DNA of 64,000 nt from the NCBI RefSeq assembly GCF_013403925.1, contig NZ_JABFDJ010000004.1, forward strand, positions 186,001 through 250,000, given 5' to 3'. Made by a program: the position numbers and the translations under genes. Position 1 is the first letter of the stretch. Every line of letters begins with the position of its first letter. This DNA is from Winogradskyella wichelsiae (GTDB taxonomy: Bacteria; Bacteroidota; Bacteroidia; Flavobacteriales; Flavobacteriaceae). Below are positions 36,354 to 44,793 of this stretch, one piece after another. Under the pieces are notes generated by a model, which saw only the letters and a list, made by a program, of their open reading frames with translations, was not told the DNA's origin and searched no databases.

Positions 36354-37382
36354 ATGATTGAAATTATAATAAATCCTGAAAACACTAGGGACATTTTAAC
36401 TCAAATTAGTGCTCATTTGGGCGGAACAATCGAAGAAAAATGGGGTGAATACACCATGACATTAGATAATAATAATGGGAAAGGAAAAATCATCTACATC
36501 CCTTTTGATTGGGGAGTTAATCTGCTTGATTTCAATATTACCTTTAATAAAGAATTTATCCTAAAAATTGAAGCTGAAGAGTTTAACCCAATTAGATTTA
36601 TGTACAATCTAAAAGGTTATTTTTCTCACCGCTTTGGAGAACAAAGTACAGAAAGAAAGACTGAACAATTTCAGTCTGTAATATTTACAAATAAATCTGA
36701 CGGAATTAACTACCTCCATTTTCCTAAGCATGAAAAGTTAGAAGTAAATATTATTCAAATTGTAAGGAAAGAATTCATGAAGAAGCGAACTACTAATGTG
36801 GCTTCTTTGAATAAGAAATTATATGAATTGTTTGTAGACAGAGATTATGAAAATCGATACATGCATTTTGGCGAGCTTAACCTAGGAATGGCTGACGATG
36901 TACGAAAAATTCATAAAATAAAGGCAAAAGGAATGTTGCGCGTCTTAAAAATTGAAGCCAAAGTTTATGAAATCTTATCCTTACACATTCAACAACATGA
37001 AAGACAAACTGCAGGTAAAGAATTACCTAATTCATTAACTAAAAAAGAATTAAAAACAATAAAAAAGATCTGCGATTTAATTCAAAAAGAACCGTCTAAG
37101 CAATATTCTCTAGATCAATTATCTGAAAAATATGGTTTATCCCAAGTAAAACTTCAAGATGGCTTTAAATTTCTATATAAACGCACAGTGACTGAATTTA
37201 TCCGTCATATTCGTTTAGAAAAAGCACGAAATTTTATTAAAACTACAGATTTAAATATTTCTCAAATTGTATATTCAATAGGATTTACAAGCCGAAGCTA
37301 TTTTTCTAAAATATTTAAAGAAAAATACGGCATTTCACCAAATGAATTTAAGAAACAAATTGTATCTAAAGTAGAAATTTAA
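36354..37382 (+). CDS. AraC-family regulator paired with the DUF2652 protein
   Basis: A 342-residue regulator with a C-terminal AraC double helix-turn-helix ('YSLDQLSEKYGLSQVKLQDGF', 'ISQIVYSIGFTSRSYFSKIFKEKYG', 'SPNEFKKQ'). The N-terminal ~230 residues are not a simple cupin; they look like the PchR/YbtA-type effector region seen in flavobacterial regulators. It starts 17 bp after the DUF2652 stop. The stop lies 4 bp from the convergent 67-aa gene. Confidence 0.87.
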   Translation: MIEIIINPENTRDILTQISAHLGGTIEEKWGEYTMTLDNNNGKGKIIYIPFDWGVNLLDFNITFNKEFILKIEAEEFNPIRFMYNLKGYFSHRFGEQSTERKTEQFQSVIFTNKSDGINYLHFPKHEKLEVNIIQIVRKEFMKKRTTNVASLNKKLYELFVDRDYENRYMHFGELNLGMADDVRKIHKIKAKGMLRVLKIEAKVYEILSLHIQQHERQTAGKELPNSLTKKELKTIKKICDLIQKEPSKQYSLDQLSEKYGLSQVKLQDGFKFLYKRTVTEFIRHIRLEKARNFIKTTDLNISQIVYSIGFTSRSYFSKIFKEKYGISPNEFKKQIVSKVEI

Positions 37383-37386
37383 AAAT

Positions 37387-37590
37387 TTATTTAAAAATCC
37401 ATTTTTTAATAAGCGCAAAAAAGCTGTATTTACCAGTTAATTTTAATGCAGAATTTAACCAATTCAAAGGGTTAAGATCTTCTTTAATTTCACCTTTTAC
37501 TAATTTAAGCTCTTCCCAAGCAATATCACGCTCAAGCTTGTGTAACTTTAAATCGTTTTCAATTTGTTCAAATGATGTATAAGTTCTCAT
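37387..37590 (-). CDS. Small conserved protein of the YtxH/holin-like operon
   Basis: A 67-residue protein starting 'MRTYTSFEQIENDLKLHKLERDIAWEEL'. It is charged and helical with an aromatic C-terminal segment 'YSFFALIKKWIFK' that could lie on the membrane. Similar small proteins occur after phage-holin-like genes in other flavobacteria. Third gene of the operon (34 bp after the holin-like gene). Function unknown. Confidence 0.68.
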   Translation of the reverse strand: MRTYTSFEQIENDLKLHKLERDIAWEELKLVKGEIKEDLNPLNWLNSALKLTGKYSFFALIKKWIFK

Positions 37591-37624
37591 ATACTGATTT
37601 TATAATTATTTAAATTAGAATGTT

Positions 37625-37972
37625 TTAATTAAAAAACTTATGACCTGTTTTTTTAATAATGTAGGCATTGAACTTAGCTCTTAACAAGTATATAAACATT
37701 GCTAATACTAAGTAAATGGCACCGATTAGCAAAAATCCAAGGGCATAACTGTCTACGGCATGGCTTAACTCAATTGCACCTGCAATAGAAACAAACACGA
37801 GTCCTCCAAATATAAAAGCACCAATAACCATCACTTTAGCTACCATACTTAATGATAACGTTAACTGCTGGAATAACTTTAATTTAAAATATTGGTGAGA
37901 CGCCCTTACATAGCGTTCACCAATATTTGATGCTTTATCCGTTGTGCGATTAATATCTTCAAATACACTCAT
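37625..37972 (-). CDS. Holin_3_6 (DUF1469)-like membrane protein
   Basis: A 115-residue protein with two long hydrophobic segments ('VMVIGAFIFGGLVFVSIAGAIEL', 'YALGFLLIGAIYLVLAMFIYLL') and charged ends. This matches the 'phage holin family' DUF1469 annotation, which in non-phage contexts is a stress-type inner-membrane protein, not a lysis gene. Middle gene of a YtxH / holin-like / 67-aa operon; 3 bp separate it from the YtxH gene. Confidence 0.75.
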   Translation of the reverse strand: MSVFEDINRTTDKASNIGERYVRASHQYFKLKLFQQLTLSLSMVAKVMVIGAFIFGGLVFVSIAGAIELSHAVDSYALGFLLIGAIYLVLAMFIYLLRAKFNAYIIKKTGHKFFN

Positions 37973-37975
37973 GAA

Positions 37976-38308
37976 TTAGGCTTTTTTCTGTAAATTTTTA
38001 TTTTTATCTTTTAATTCTTTTAATCTCGACTCTAGCGTTGTGATTACGTCTTCAGCTTTATAACTCGCATTAGACACAATAGCTTCAACCTGATGATCTA
38101 AATTTTCCTTTTGCGTAGAAATTGTATTACCTAAAGAATCTCTTAGCTCTATTGCTTTTTCTGCCATTTGATCTCTTTTAGTTGCCGCTTCCTCAGCTAT
38201 TCTTCTTCTTGTCTCACTTCCTTTGTCAGGCGCAAATAAAATTCCTAAAACTGCTCCTACTGCTGTTCCTGCTAAAATTCCTAAAACTGTGTTTCCGTTA
38301 TTACTCAT
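37976..38308 (-). CDS. YtxH-domain protein
   Basis: A 110-residue protein with an N-terminal glycine-rich membrane helix ('GNTVLGILAGTAVGAVLGILFAPDKGSETRRRI' split here; the 'LFAPDKGSETRRRI' end is the YtxH signature) and a long coiled-coil tail. YtxH proteins are general-stress proteins in Firmicutes. First gene of a three-gene minus-strand operon. Confidence 0.9.
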   Translation of the reverse strand: MSNNGNTVLGILAGTAVGAVLGILFAPDKGSETRRRIAEEAATKRDQMAEKAIELRDSLGNTISTQKENLDHQVEAIVSNASYKAEDVITTLESRLKELKDKNKNLQKKA

Positions 38309-38510
38309 GATGTTATTTTTAATAATTTAATTGATATAATTTTCAGCACTTTGCTGTGATTCAAAGATACATACTTAACTGCTGCACTCTTGACTCTTTA
38401 CATACCAATATTAGCTGTAATGCTATTTTTTATTCGCGTTAAATATTTTAGTAATCAGAGCAAGCAAAACCGCATATAACATTTAACTTTGAGCGACTTA
38501 AAATTAAATT

Positions 38511-39872
38511 ATGAGTACAATAGAAACTAGTAATCCTTATAACGGCAATTCTTTAAAATCTTACAAGTTAGACTCTAAAGCATCAATAGATAAGAAGCTA
38601 AATTTGGCTAATGAGACATTTGCAGATTGGAAACAATATGAAATTGAAGAACGTATAGATTTACTTAAAAGTTTAGCTGATGAGTTACATCAAAATAAGA
38701 ATAATTTAAGCAAGTTGATGACTGATGAAATGGGAAAACCTATTCTTGAGAGTAAAGCTGAAATTGACAAATGTATATTCCTCATCGATTTTTACATTAA
38801 AAACGGTGATCAATTTCTAGAAGATGATCTTATAGATACGGATGCTAACGAAAGCTTTATTAGTTACGACCCAATGGGTTGTATATTAGCTGTAATGCCT
38901 TGGAATTTTCCTTTTTGGCAAGTCATGCGCTTCGCGGTTCCTACATTAACAGCAGGTAATGTAGCTCTATTAAAGCATGCATCTAACGTTACTGGCTGTG
39001 CTGTTGCAATAGAAAAATTATTTAGAGATGCAGGTTTTCCTGAGGGCTGTTTTCAAACACTTATTACAGATCATAAAACCATCGAAACTATAATGTCTAA
39101 TGATATTGTGAAAGCAGTCTCCTTAACAGGAAGTGAAAAGGCAGGTCGAAAAATCGCTGAACTTGCAGGTAAAAACTTAAAACCTTCACTTTTAGAATTA
39201 GGCGGAAATAATGCCTGTATAATTTTAGAAGATGCCGATTTAGACAAACACATCGGTACCATGGTGAAAGCACGTATGCAAAATACCGGACAAAGTTGTA
39301 TTGCTGCTAAACGTTTTATTGTTGTTGAAGCTATATATGATCAATTCTTAGAGAAATTCACAACTAAAGTGAAATCTCTAAAACCTGGAAACCCAATGGA
39401 AGAAGGCACTACAGTGTCTTGTTTAGCTCGTGAAGATTTAGCAGAAACTTTAGAACAACAAATTAAAAAATCTATAGATTTAGGTGCGAAAGTATTTTAC
39501 GGTAATAAACGCGATGGCGCTTTTTATGAACCTACTATCCTTACAGAAGTAACACCTAAAATGCCTGTTTTTAAAGAAGAAACCTTTGGTCCTATTGCTG
39601 CTATTATAAAAGTTAAAAATGAAGATGAAGCTTATAAAATGGCCTCAGACTCCCAATTCGGATTAGGAACCATGGTATTTACCAAAGATTATGATGCCGC
39701 AACCGACCGTATAACAGAAATTGAGGATGGTGGCTTTTTCATTAACGAAATGGTAAAATCAGACCCAAGATTACCTTTTGGTGGTACAAAAATTTCAGGA
39801 TATGGTAGAGAATTATCAAAAGAAGGTATGCTGGCATTTGTTAACAAGAAAACCGTATATATTAATCATTAA
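38511..39872 (+). CDS. NAD(P)-dependent aldehyde dehydrogenase, succinate-semialdehyde type
   Basis: A 453-residue ALDH. Catalytic Glu229 ('LLELGGNNACI') and nucleophile Cys263 ('QNTGQSCIAAKRF') are present, as are the 'PWNFPFWQ' loop and cofactor-binding 'LTGSEKAGRKIAELAG'. The short length and 'FGGTKISGYGRELSKEG' near the C-terminus point to the GabD/Sad (succinate-semialdehyde) branch. Probable reaction: succinate semialdehyde + NAD(P)+ to succinate. A 50-residue membrane peptide gene follows after 11 bp. Confidence 0.92.
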   Translation: MSTIETSNPYNGNSLKSYKLDSKASIDKKLNLANETFADWKQYEIEERIDLLKSLADELHQNKNNLSKLMTDEMGKPILESKAEIDKCIFLIDFYIKNGDQFLEDDLIDTDANESFISYDPMGCILAVMPWNFPFWQVMRFAVPTLTAGNVALLKHASNVTGCAVAIEKLFRDAGFPEGCFQTLITDHKTIETIMSNDIVKAVSLTGSEKAGRKIAELAGKNLKPSLLELGGNNACIILEDADLDKHIGTMVKARMQNTGQSCIAAKRFIVVEAIYDQFLEKFTTKVKSLKPGNPMEEGTTVSCLAREDLAETLEQQIKKSIDLGAKVFYGNKRDGAFYEPTILTEVTPKMPVFKEETFGPIAAIIKVKNEDEAYKMASDSQFGLGTMVFTKDYDAATDRITEIEDGGFFINEMVKSDPRLPFGGTKISGYGRELSKEGMLAFVNKKTVYINH

Positions 39873-39883
39873 AAATAGAAATT

Positions 39884-40036
39884 ATGAAATTCATAAAAGA
39901 TGACGACGAAGAAAGAAGAGATTACATATTGCAAAAAGATACTAAAACAAAGTTTGGAGCCAAATTTATCATTTTAGTACTTATTATACTTGTAGGAGCT
40001 GTTGTAGCTTCTGCTATTCATTTTGAATTATTCTAA
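39884..40036 (+). CDS. 50-residue single-helix membrane peptide
   Basis: ATG at 39884, TAA at 40036. The product starts MKFIKDDDEERRDYILQKDT and has one hydrophobic helix ('FIILVLIILVGAVVASAI'). It is 11 bp downstream of the aldehyde dehydrogenase in the same direction and its codon use matches its neighbours, so it is probably real. Function unknown. Confidence 0.65.
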   Translation: MKFIKDDDEERRDYILQKDTKTKFGAKFIILVLIILVGAVVASAIHFELF

Positions 40037-40040
40037 CTAC

Positions 40041-40094
40041 TCAAGAGAAAAAGAGCGTTAACAATTAATTCACTAACTTCTCTTTTTCTCTTGA
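40041..40094. terminator. Bidirectional terminator using codons of the symporter gene
   Basis: A 15-bp perfect inverted repeat: TCAAGAGAAAAAGAG (40041-40055) and CTCTTTTTCTCTTGA (40080-40094). The right arm lies inside the minus-strand symporter gene and encodes its C-terminal Ser-Arg-Glu-Lys-Glu. It ends the 50-aa gene from the left and the symporter from the right. Confidence 0.7.
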
Positions 40095-41027
40095 AGCTAT
40101 AATGCTAATCACAAGTATTTGCGTCGCATGAAACAACATTAATGGCAACAACATAATGCCTAGAGTTGCCATATTCCCAAATAATATTTTAGAGAAAACA
40201 GTACCATGCACTAATGATTTTTTAGTACCACAAAACTGAGCTGTAATTTGGTCTTCTTTGTTCATGTATAATTTTCGAGAAATAAAACCAGTCAGCCAAA
40301 AAGCAAGTCCAAACAATACAACCACACCTATAAAGAGATAAAGCAAGTCTAAAAGTGAGACAGCACTAAAAATGTTGTTATAAAAAGATTCTGCAAAACT
40401 TTTGTAGATGATTAACAAGATAATAGATTTATCAAATAAGGTTAGCTTACTACTATGCTTACGTGCAAATTCCCCAAAAAAGCGTTGTAATAACAGTCCT
40501 AAAATGACTGGTAAAATAATCTGAATTATTAATTTCAGGTAAATTTCAGTAAAATCAAAATCGGTTTGAGAGTTGTCTATGAATAAGCCCATCCAAAGTG
40601 GTGTGAGTGCAATTCCGATAATTCCTGAAATACTTGCGTTAAAAATTGCAGCTGGTATATTTCCTTTTGCCATAGATACCATGACAACAGATGAAGATAC
40701 TGTAGATGGTAAAGCCGCTAAGAAAAAAAAAGCTAGCCAAATGGTTTCTTGTTCTTCATTTTGAATAAATGGTCTTAGAATTAAGACTAATAGTGGAAAC
40801 ATTAAAAATGTAGAACCTTGAACTAAAAGGTGCAATTTCCAGTTTTTGAGCCCTGCTCTTAATTGCGTCGGACTCAATTTTAAGCCATAAAAAAAGAAAA
40901 TAAGTGAGATTCCTATGGCACTAATCGTGTTTATAGGAATTTTACTATTCTCGATTCCCCATTCTGGAAAAATATAAGCTATTATTATTACAACTATTAT
41001 GGATAATACAAATTTATCAATCTTCAT
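40065..41027 (-). CDS. Bile acid:sodium symporter-like transporter (SBF_like/YfeH type)
   Basis: A 320-residue membrane protein with about ten helices. 'ISLIFFFYGLKLSPTQLRAGLKNWKLHL' and 'FFLAALPSTVSSSVVMVSMAKGN' are typical of the SLC10A7/YfeH branch of the bile acid:sodium symporter superfamily, and 'AQFCGTKKSLVHGTVFSKIL' near the C-terminus is a family signature. Substrate unknown. Single gene, convergent with the aldehyde dehydrogenase unit. Confidence 0.9.
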   Translation of the reverse strand: MKIDKFVLSIIVVIIIAYIFPEWGIENSKIPINTISAIGISLIFFFYGLKLSPTQLRAGLKNWKLHLLVQGSTFLMFPLLVLILRPFIQNEEQETIWLAFFFLAALPSTVSSSVVMVSMAKGNIPAAIFNASISGIIGIALTPLWMGLFIDNSQTDFDFTEIYLKLIIQIILPVILGLLLQRFFGEFARKHSSKLTLFDKSIILLIIYKSFAESFYNNIFSAVSLLDLLYLFIGVVVLFGLAFWLTGFISRKLYMNKEDQITAQFCGTKKSLVHGTVFSKILFGNMATLGIMLLPLMLFHATQILVISIIASREKEKLVN

Positions 41028-41199
41028 ATTTATGTATAGAGGCTATTACCTTAGTTTAAAGCGCTAAAATAATATCAAATAATCACTTAATAGACAAGTG
41101 CGTTATCTTAATTTTTTTCAAACCTTAATCGTTTTATTTTTAACAAATAACAGATTTAAAAAATTAGGAAAATTTTAAAAAAAAGAAGACCTTTGAGCT

Positions 41200-41565
41200 G
41201 TGAAGATAGCAACACTCTTTCTAGCATTATTTATGCTTTTGAAGCCTACTATTCCATTTTTGGAATACGCTGCCTTTTATGATTATATTAAAAATGAACT
41301 TTGTATTAACAAAGAAAAACCAATGTTACAATGTAACGGTAAGTGTCATTTAAAAAAAGAATTAGCTAAAGCTTCCGATTCAGAAAATAGTAAAGACAAA
41401 AATCACTCATCATCTTCAGAACACCAAGTTGTGTTTTTTCATGATGCTTATAAAATTCCTCTTGTTTCTTTTATTAAAGAACAAAATTCTAAAATAGTGA
41501 CTTCATACAACAGAATTTATAAATTCCATTTTACAGATTCTATTTTTCATCCACCACTAGTATAG
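41200..41565 (+). CDS. Small Cys-motif exported protein of the copper locus (GTG start)
   Basis: A 121-residue protein starting at GTG 41200 with an N-terminal hydrophobic helix ('IATLFLALFMLLKPTIPFLE'). Residues ~32-55 read 'NELCINKEKPMLQCNGKCHLKKEL', giving three Cys in a C-x9-C-x3-C pattern; a His/Ser-rich middle follows and it ends 'HPPLV'. It is a clear paralogue of the 122-aa protein at 44794 ('FCVNQDKPELQCNGKCYLHKEL', ending 'PPPIYV'). Both flank the TonB receptor of this locus. The Cys spacing suggests metal binding. No known function. A small terminator follows at 41564. Confidence 0.75.
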   Translation: MKIATLFLALFMLLKPTIPFLEYAAFYDYIKNELCINKEKPMLQCNGKCHLKKELAKASDSENSKDKNHSSSSEHQVVFFHDAYKIPLVSFIKEQNSKIVTSYNRIYKFHFTDSIFHPPLV

Positions 41566-41590
41566 TTTCAACATAGAGACTCTTTTTTTT
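41564..41590 (+). terminator. Small terminator after the 121-aa gene
   Basis: AGTTTC / GAGACT (one G-U pair) with loop AACATA, followed by C and eight T. The left arm overlaps the stop codon of the small gene. Confidence 0.65.
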
Positions 41591-41767
41591 AAGAACTTGT
41601 ATTTAGCAAAATGATTTTTCATTTCGCCAAATGATGCTATCTATTATTTTAATAAGGAATAATTCATTCCTCTTAAAATGTGGTATAAAATAGCCACAAC
41701 AAAAGCATTGCACACCGTTCTCTATACACGAGGTTTCTATCCTTATTTCTCATAGTTATGCTTGGTT

Positions 41768-41782
41768 ATACAATTATTGTAT
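41768..41782. promoter_or_regulatory. 15-bp 7-1-7 palindrome upstream of the YtkA-like lipoprotein gene
   Basis: ATACAATTATTGTAT is a perfect 7-1-7 inverted repeat, the geometry of Fur-type operators. It lies about 90 bp before the start of the receptor operon (41874), in the 308-bp gap after the 121-aa gene. Its sequence differs from the TTGCAA-type elements at 47580-47636. Confidence 0.4.
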
Positions 41783-41873
41783 TGACCTTAAAACCAATAT
41801 GTCTAATAATATTTTAGACATCAATAGTCGCAACTATAATTTTAAGAGTTTTAAATTAAACACTTTATTAGTT

Positions 41874-42797
41874 ATGAAAAAGATTTCTTTTTTTATGACT
41901 GCAATGCTATTTGCAGTTACCGCATGTACCTTAGACAAAACAGATTACGAAGATGAAATAAACACCGTAGTTACAGAATACATTGATTACGAAGAGGTTG
42001 TTTCCATCACAAAAGGTCAATATTTAATAAATATAGTGGCATTAAACGGAACATTCTATAAAGGTTATAACGAAATCCGTTTAAATATCACTAATACTGA
42101 TACCAACGAAAATGTAAACACCTCTGATGTTACATTTTTACCACTTATAACTAATTATAGTGGAAATAGCACATCTTGTCCACATCAATACAACTTAGAT
42201 TACAATACTGCTGACGATTATTATTTAGGATATACAGTATTCACTGAAGAAAGTAATGATTCTCAAAACTGGGAACTTTACATCACTTTTACTGATAATG
42301 AAGAAACACATTCTGTAACACAAGCTATTACAGTTGAAGAGCAAACTAACATGAATTTAAACATGACGTCCTTTACTGCAGATGATGGCGAACAATATTT
42401 TATAGCTTTAGTTGCACCACAGAAACCTGCAATAGCAGAAAACGAATTAGTTGCAGGTATTTATAAATACAATCAGCCCACAAATGAGGCCGGAACTTTC
42501 CCTGACCCTACTCAGTTTTCATATACAGAAGTTACTGATTATACCCTATTGTTAGACCCTAGAATGCCAGAACCTTCTATGGGAAATCATTCGTCTTTAA
42601 ATAACGTAGACCTTACACAACAAGATGACGGTTTATATTATGGTGTGGTGAATTATACGATGACAGGCAACTGGACTTTAAATTTCATTTTTCAAAATCA
42701 GTTTGGTGAAACTATAAAAGGAACTGAAGTTTCAACAGAATTTACACCAGGTATTGAAGGTGCTAGAAGTGAATTACACATCGATATATTATTTTAA
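41874..42797 (+). CDS. Lipoprotein with two YtkA/FixH-like domains
   Basis: About 307 residues from the ATG at 41874, chosen over an in-frame ATG at 41799 because it gives a proper lipoprotein signal ('SFFMTAMLFAVTAC', lipidated Cys18). Two similar halves are visible: one around 'YKGYNEIRLNITNTDTNE' to 'CPHQYNLDYN' and 'YYLGYTVF', and one ending 'MPEPSMGNHSSL...GLYYGVVNYTMTGNWTLNFIF'. That 'P.M..H....GvY.G.v.y.M.G.W.l' pattern resembles YtkA/FixH-like domains, which are often linked to copper proteins. The Met and His residues are possible copper ligands. It is 2 bp upstream of the copper-type TonB receptor. Confidence 0.68.
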   Translation: MKKISFFMTAMLFAVTACTLDKTDYEDEINTVVTEYIDYEEVVSITKGQYLINIVALNGTFYKGYNEIRLNITNTDTNENVNTSDVTFLPLITNYSGNSTSCPHQYNLDYNTADDYYLGYTVFTEESNDSQNWELYITFTDNEETHSVTQAITVEEQTNMNLNMTSFTADDGEQYFIALVAPQKPAIAENELVAGIYKYNQPTNEAGTFPDPTQFSYTEVTDYTLLLDPRMPEPSMGNHSSLNNVDLTQQDDGLYYGVVNYTMTGNWTLNFIFQNQFGETIKGTEVSTEFTPGIEGARSELHIDILF

Positions 42798-42799
42798 GA

Positions 42800-44788
42800 A
42801 TGAAGCGATTACTAATCATATTTACACTTTTAATTTCTAATATTTTTGTCAACGCCCAAGACACTAATAAAAAGAAAGACAGCATTATAGCGTTAGATGA
42901 AGTTGAACTAATTAATGTTGTTAAAAAGAAGATTGAAACCGAAATGAAAATGGCCGTTTCAGTTGATGAATTTTTAGCATCATCAGATAATATTAGTTTT
43001 ATAAAACGTGGCGCTTATGCTTGGGAACCGTTATTAAATAACATGAGTTCTGAACGTTCTACCATTACCATTGATGGCATGCATGTTTTTGGTGCGTGTA
43101 CCGACAAAATGGATCCCATAACCTCTTATGTAGAAAGCAATAATTTAGCCGCTATTGATATAAAATCTGGACAAGAAGGTAATATGCATGGTGCTACTGT
43201 TGCCGGAAGCATCGATTTAAAACGAAGGAGCACGCCTTTTAGTTTGACTAAAAAATGGAAAGGTGCCTACCAAACTGGTTTTGAGATTAATAACAAGCAG
43301 TTTTTCAACTTAGCAAATGCTTCTTATTCTAGTAATAAATTTGTAGCCGATGGAAGTTTGGCCTACAGAAAAGCAGAAAATTATAGTGATGGAAATAACG
43401 ATGAAGTTAATCACTCTCAATTTACAAAATTCAACGCGTCATTAGGATTAGCTTATAAAACCAGTGAATTATCTTCTTTAAAAGTAGAAGCAATTTATGA
43501 CCAAGCCAATGATGTTGGTTATCCTGCATTGCCAATGGATTTATGGTTATCGCGTGCCTTAATTACCTCAGCAACGTATAAGCAATTATTTGAAAATGGA
43601 CTATTTAAAGCCTTAGATACCAAAATCTATTTTAATGCTATTGAGCATTATATGGACGATACCACACGTCCTGAAAATTTAGTTCATATGGATATGCCAG
43701 GTTGGAGTACAACTTACGGTTTGTTATCTAAAGCTAACATTAAAAAAAATCGCTTTAGTTCAGAAATTCAGCTGAATGCTTACAACAATTTATCTACTGC
43801 AGAAATGCGCATGTATCCGCAAGACCGAAGTGAACGTACCATGTTTGCTTACAGTTGGCCTGGAGTTACAACGACATTTGCAGGTTTATCTATAAACAAC
43901 GCTTGGGAAATCTCGGATCAAAGTTTACTGAATTTTGGTGGTTCTTTAGGTGTCAATTATAACCATTCTAAATATGTAGAATTCAACTGGATTTTTCACC
44001 CAGGAACACCACAAGAAAAAACAAGAATACTGCCTAGTTTACACGCAGGCTATCAGTTAAACATTGATAATTTCAATTTTTCTGTAGGAGGTGGTTACGG
44101 ACACCGAGCGCCATCAGTTTCTGAAGGTTATGGCTATTACATCTATAATAGTTTTGATCGTTACGATTATATTGGAAATCCGGATCTAGAAAATGAAATA
44201 TCATACGAAGGAAATGCAAGTGCTGGCTACGCTAATGATAAATTTAGCTTACAAGCCAATGTAAATTACTTCTACATTGAAAACTACATTATTGGTCGTA
44301 TTTTAAGTTTAGGAAGTCCAATGAATTATCAATCAATTGGTGTAAAAGGTTATACCTCTTTAGATTATTCAACCTTATTTAATTTTTCATTAAATGGAAG
44401 CTATTCAATTTTAGATAATTTACATTGGAAAGGGACTTTAACCTACGCGAGAGGAAAAGATGAGAATGAAAACAATTTGCCATTCATTAGACCATTAAGT
44501 TATCAAACCTCATTACACTATCAGTATAACAAACTTAGTTTTCAAACGTCTATTAATGGTGATTTAGAACAAATTCATTACAGTCCAGAATACGGAGAAG
44601 ACCAAACGCCATCATACACTATATGGAATCTATCTGCAGATTACACCTTCAAAATTAAAGATTATAAAACGGTAGTTCAAGTTGGTGCAGAGAATGTATT
44701 AAATGAATATTACAGTACGTATGCAGATTGGGGAAACATTCCACGGATGGGTCGTAATATTTTCACTTCTTTAAAATTCAATTTCTAA
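42800..44788 (+). CDS. OprC/NosA-like TonB-dependent receptor, probable copper uptake
   Basis: A 662-residue outer-membrane receptor: signal peptide ('LIIFTLLISNIFVNAQ'), plug domain, 22-strand-type barrel ending 'NIFTSLKFNF'. The plug has 'FGACTDKMDPITSYVE', i.e. Cys100-x3-Met104, and the barrel has 'IEHYMDDTTRP', i.e. His283-x-Met285. In OprC of Pseudomonas the copper site is formed by a CxxxM in the plug and an HxM in the barrel about 180 residues later; the spacing here is 183. An adjacent 'HMDMPGW' adds more His/Met. No N-terminal carboxypeptidase-like domain. Copper import is therefore the best prediction. It is in an operon with the YtkA-like lipoprotein, the 122-aa protein, MbnP and MbnH-like genes. 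Confidence 0.87.
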   Translation: MKRLLIIFTLLISNIFVNAQDTNKKKDSIIALDEVELINVVKKKIETEMKMAVSVDEFLASSDNISFIKRGAYAWEPLLNNMSSERSTITIDGMHVFGACTDKMDPITSYVESNNLAAIDIKSGQEGNMHGATVAGSIDLKRRSTPFSLTKKWKGAYQTGFEINNKQFFNLANASYSSNKFVADGSLAYRKAENYSDGNNDEVNHSQFTKFNASLGLAYKTSELSSLKVEAIYDQANDVGYPALPMDLWLSRALITSATYKQLFENGLFKALDTKIYFNAIEHYMDDTTRPENLVHMDMPGWSTTYGLLSKANIKKNRFSSEIQLNAYNNLSTAEMRMYPQDRSERTMFAYSWPGVTTTFAGLSINNAWEISDQSLLNFGGSLGVNYNHSKYVEFNWIFHPGTPQEKTRILPSLHAGYQLNIDNFNFSVGGGYGHRAPSVSEGYGYYIYNSFDRYDYIGNPDLENEISYEGNASAGYANDKFSLQANVNYFYIENYIIGRILSLGSPMNYQSIGVKGYTSLDYSTLFNFSLNGSYSILDNLHWKGTLTYARGKDENENNLPFIRPLSYQTSLHYQYNKLSFQTSINGDLEQIHYSPEYGEDQTPSYTIWNLSADYTFKIKDYKTVVQVGAENVLNEYYSTYADWGNIPRMGRNIFTSLKFNF

Positions 44789-44793
44789 AATAG

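Noticed and set aside
37625..37972. Phage holin as sign of a prophage
   Set aside because: No other phage gene is nearby; the family occurs widely in stress operons together with YtxH.
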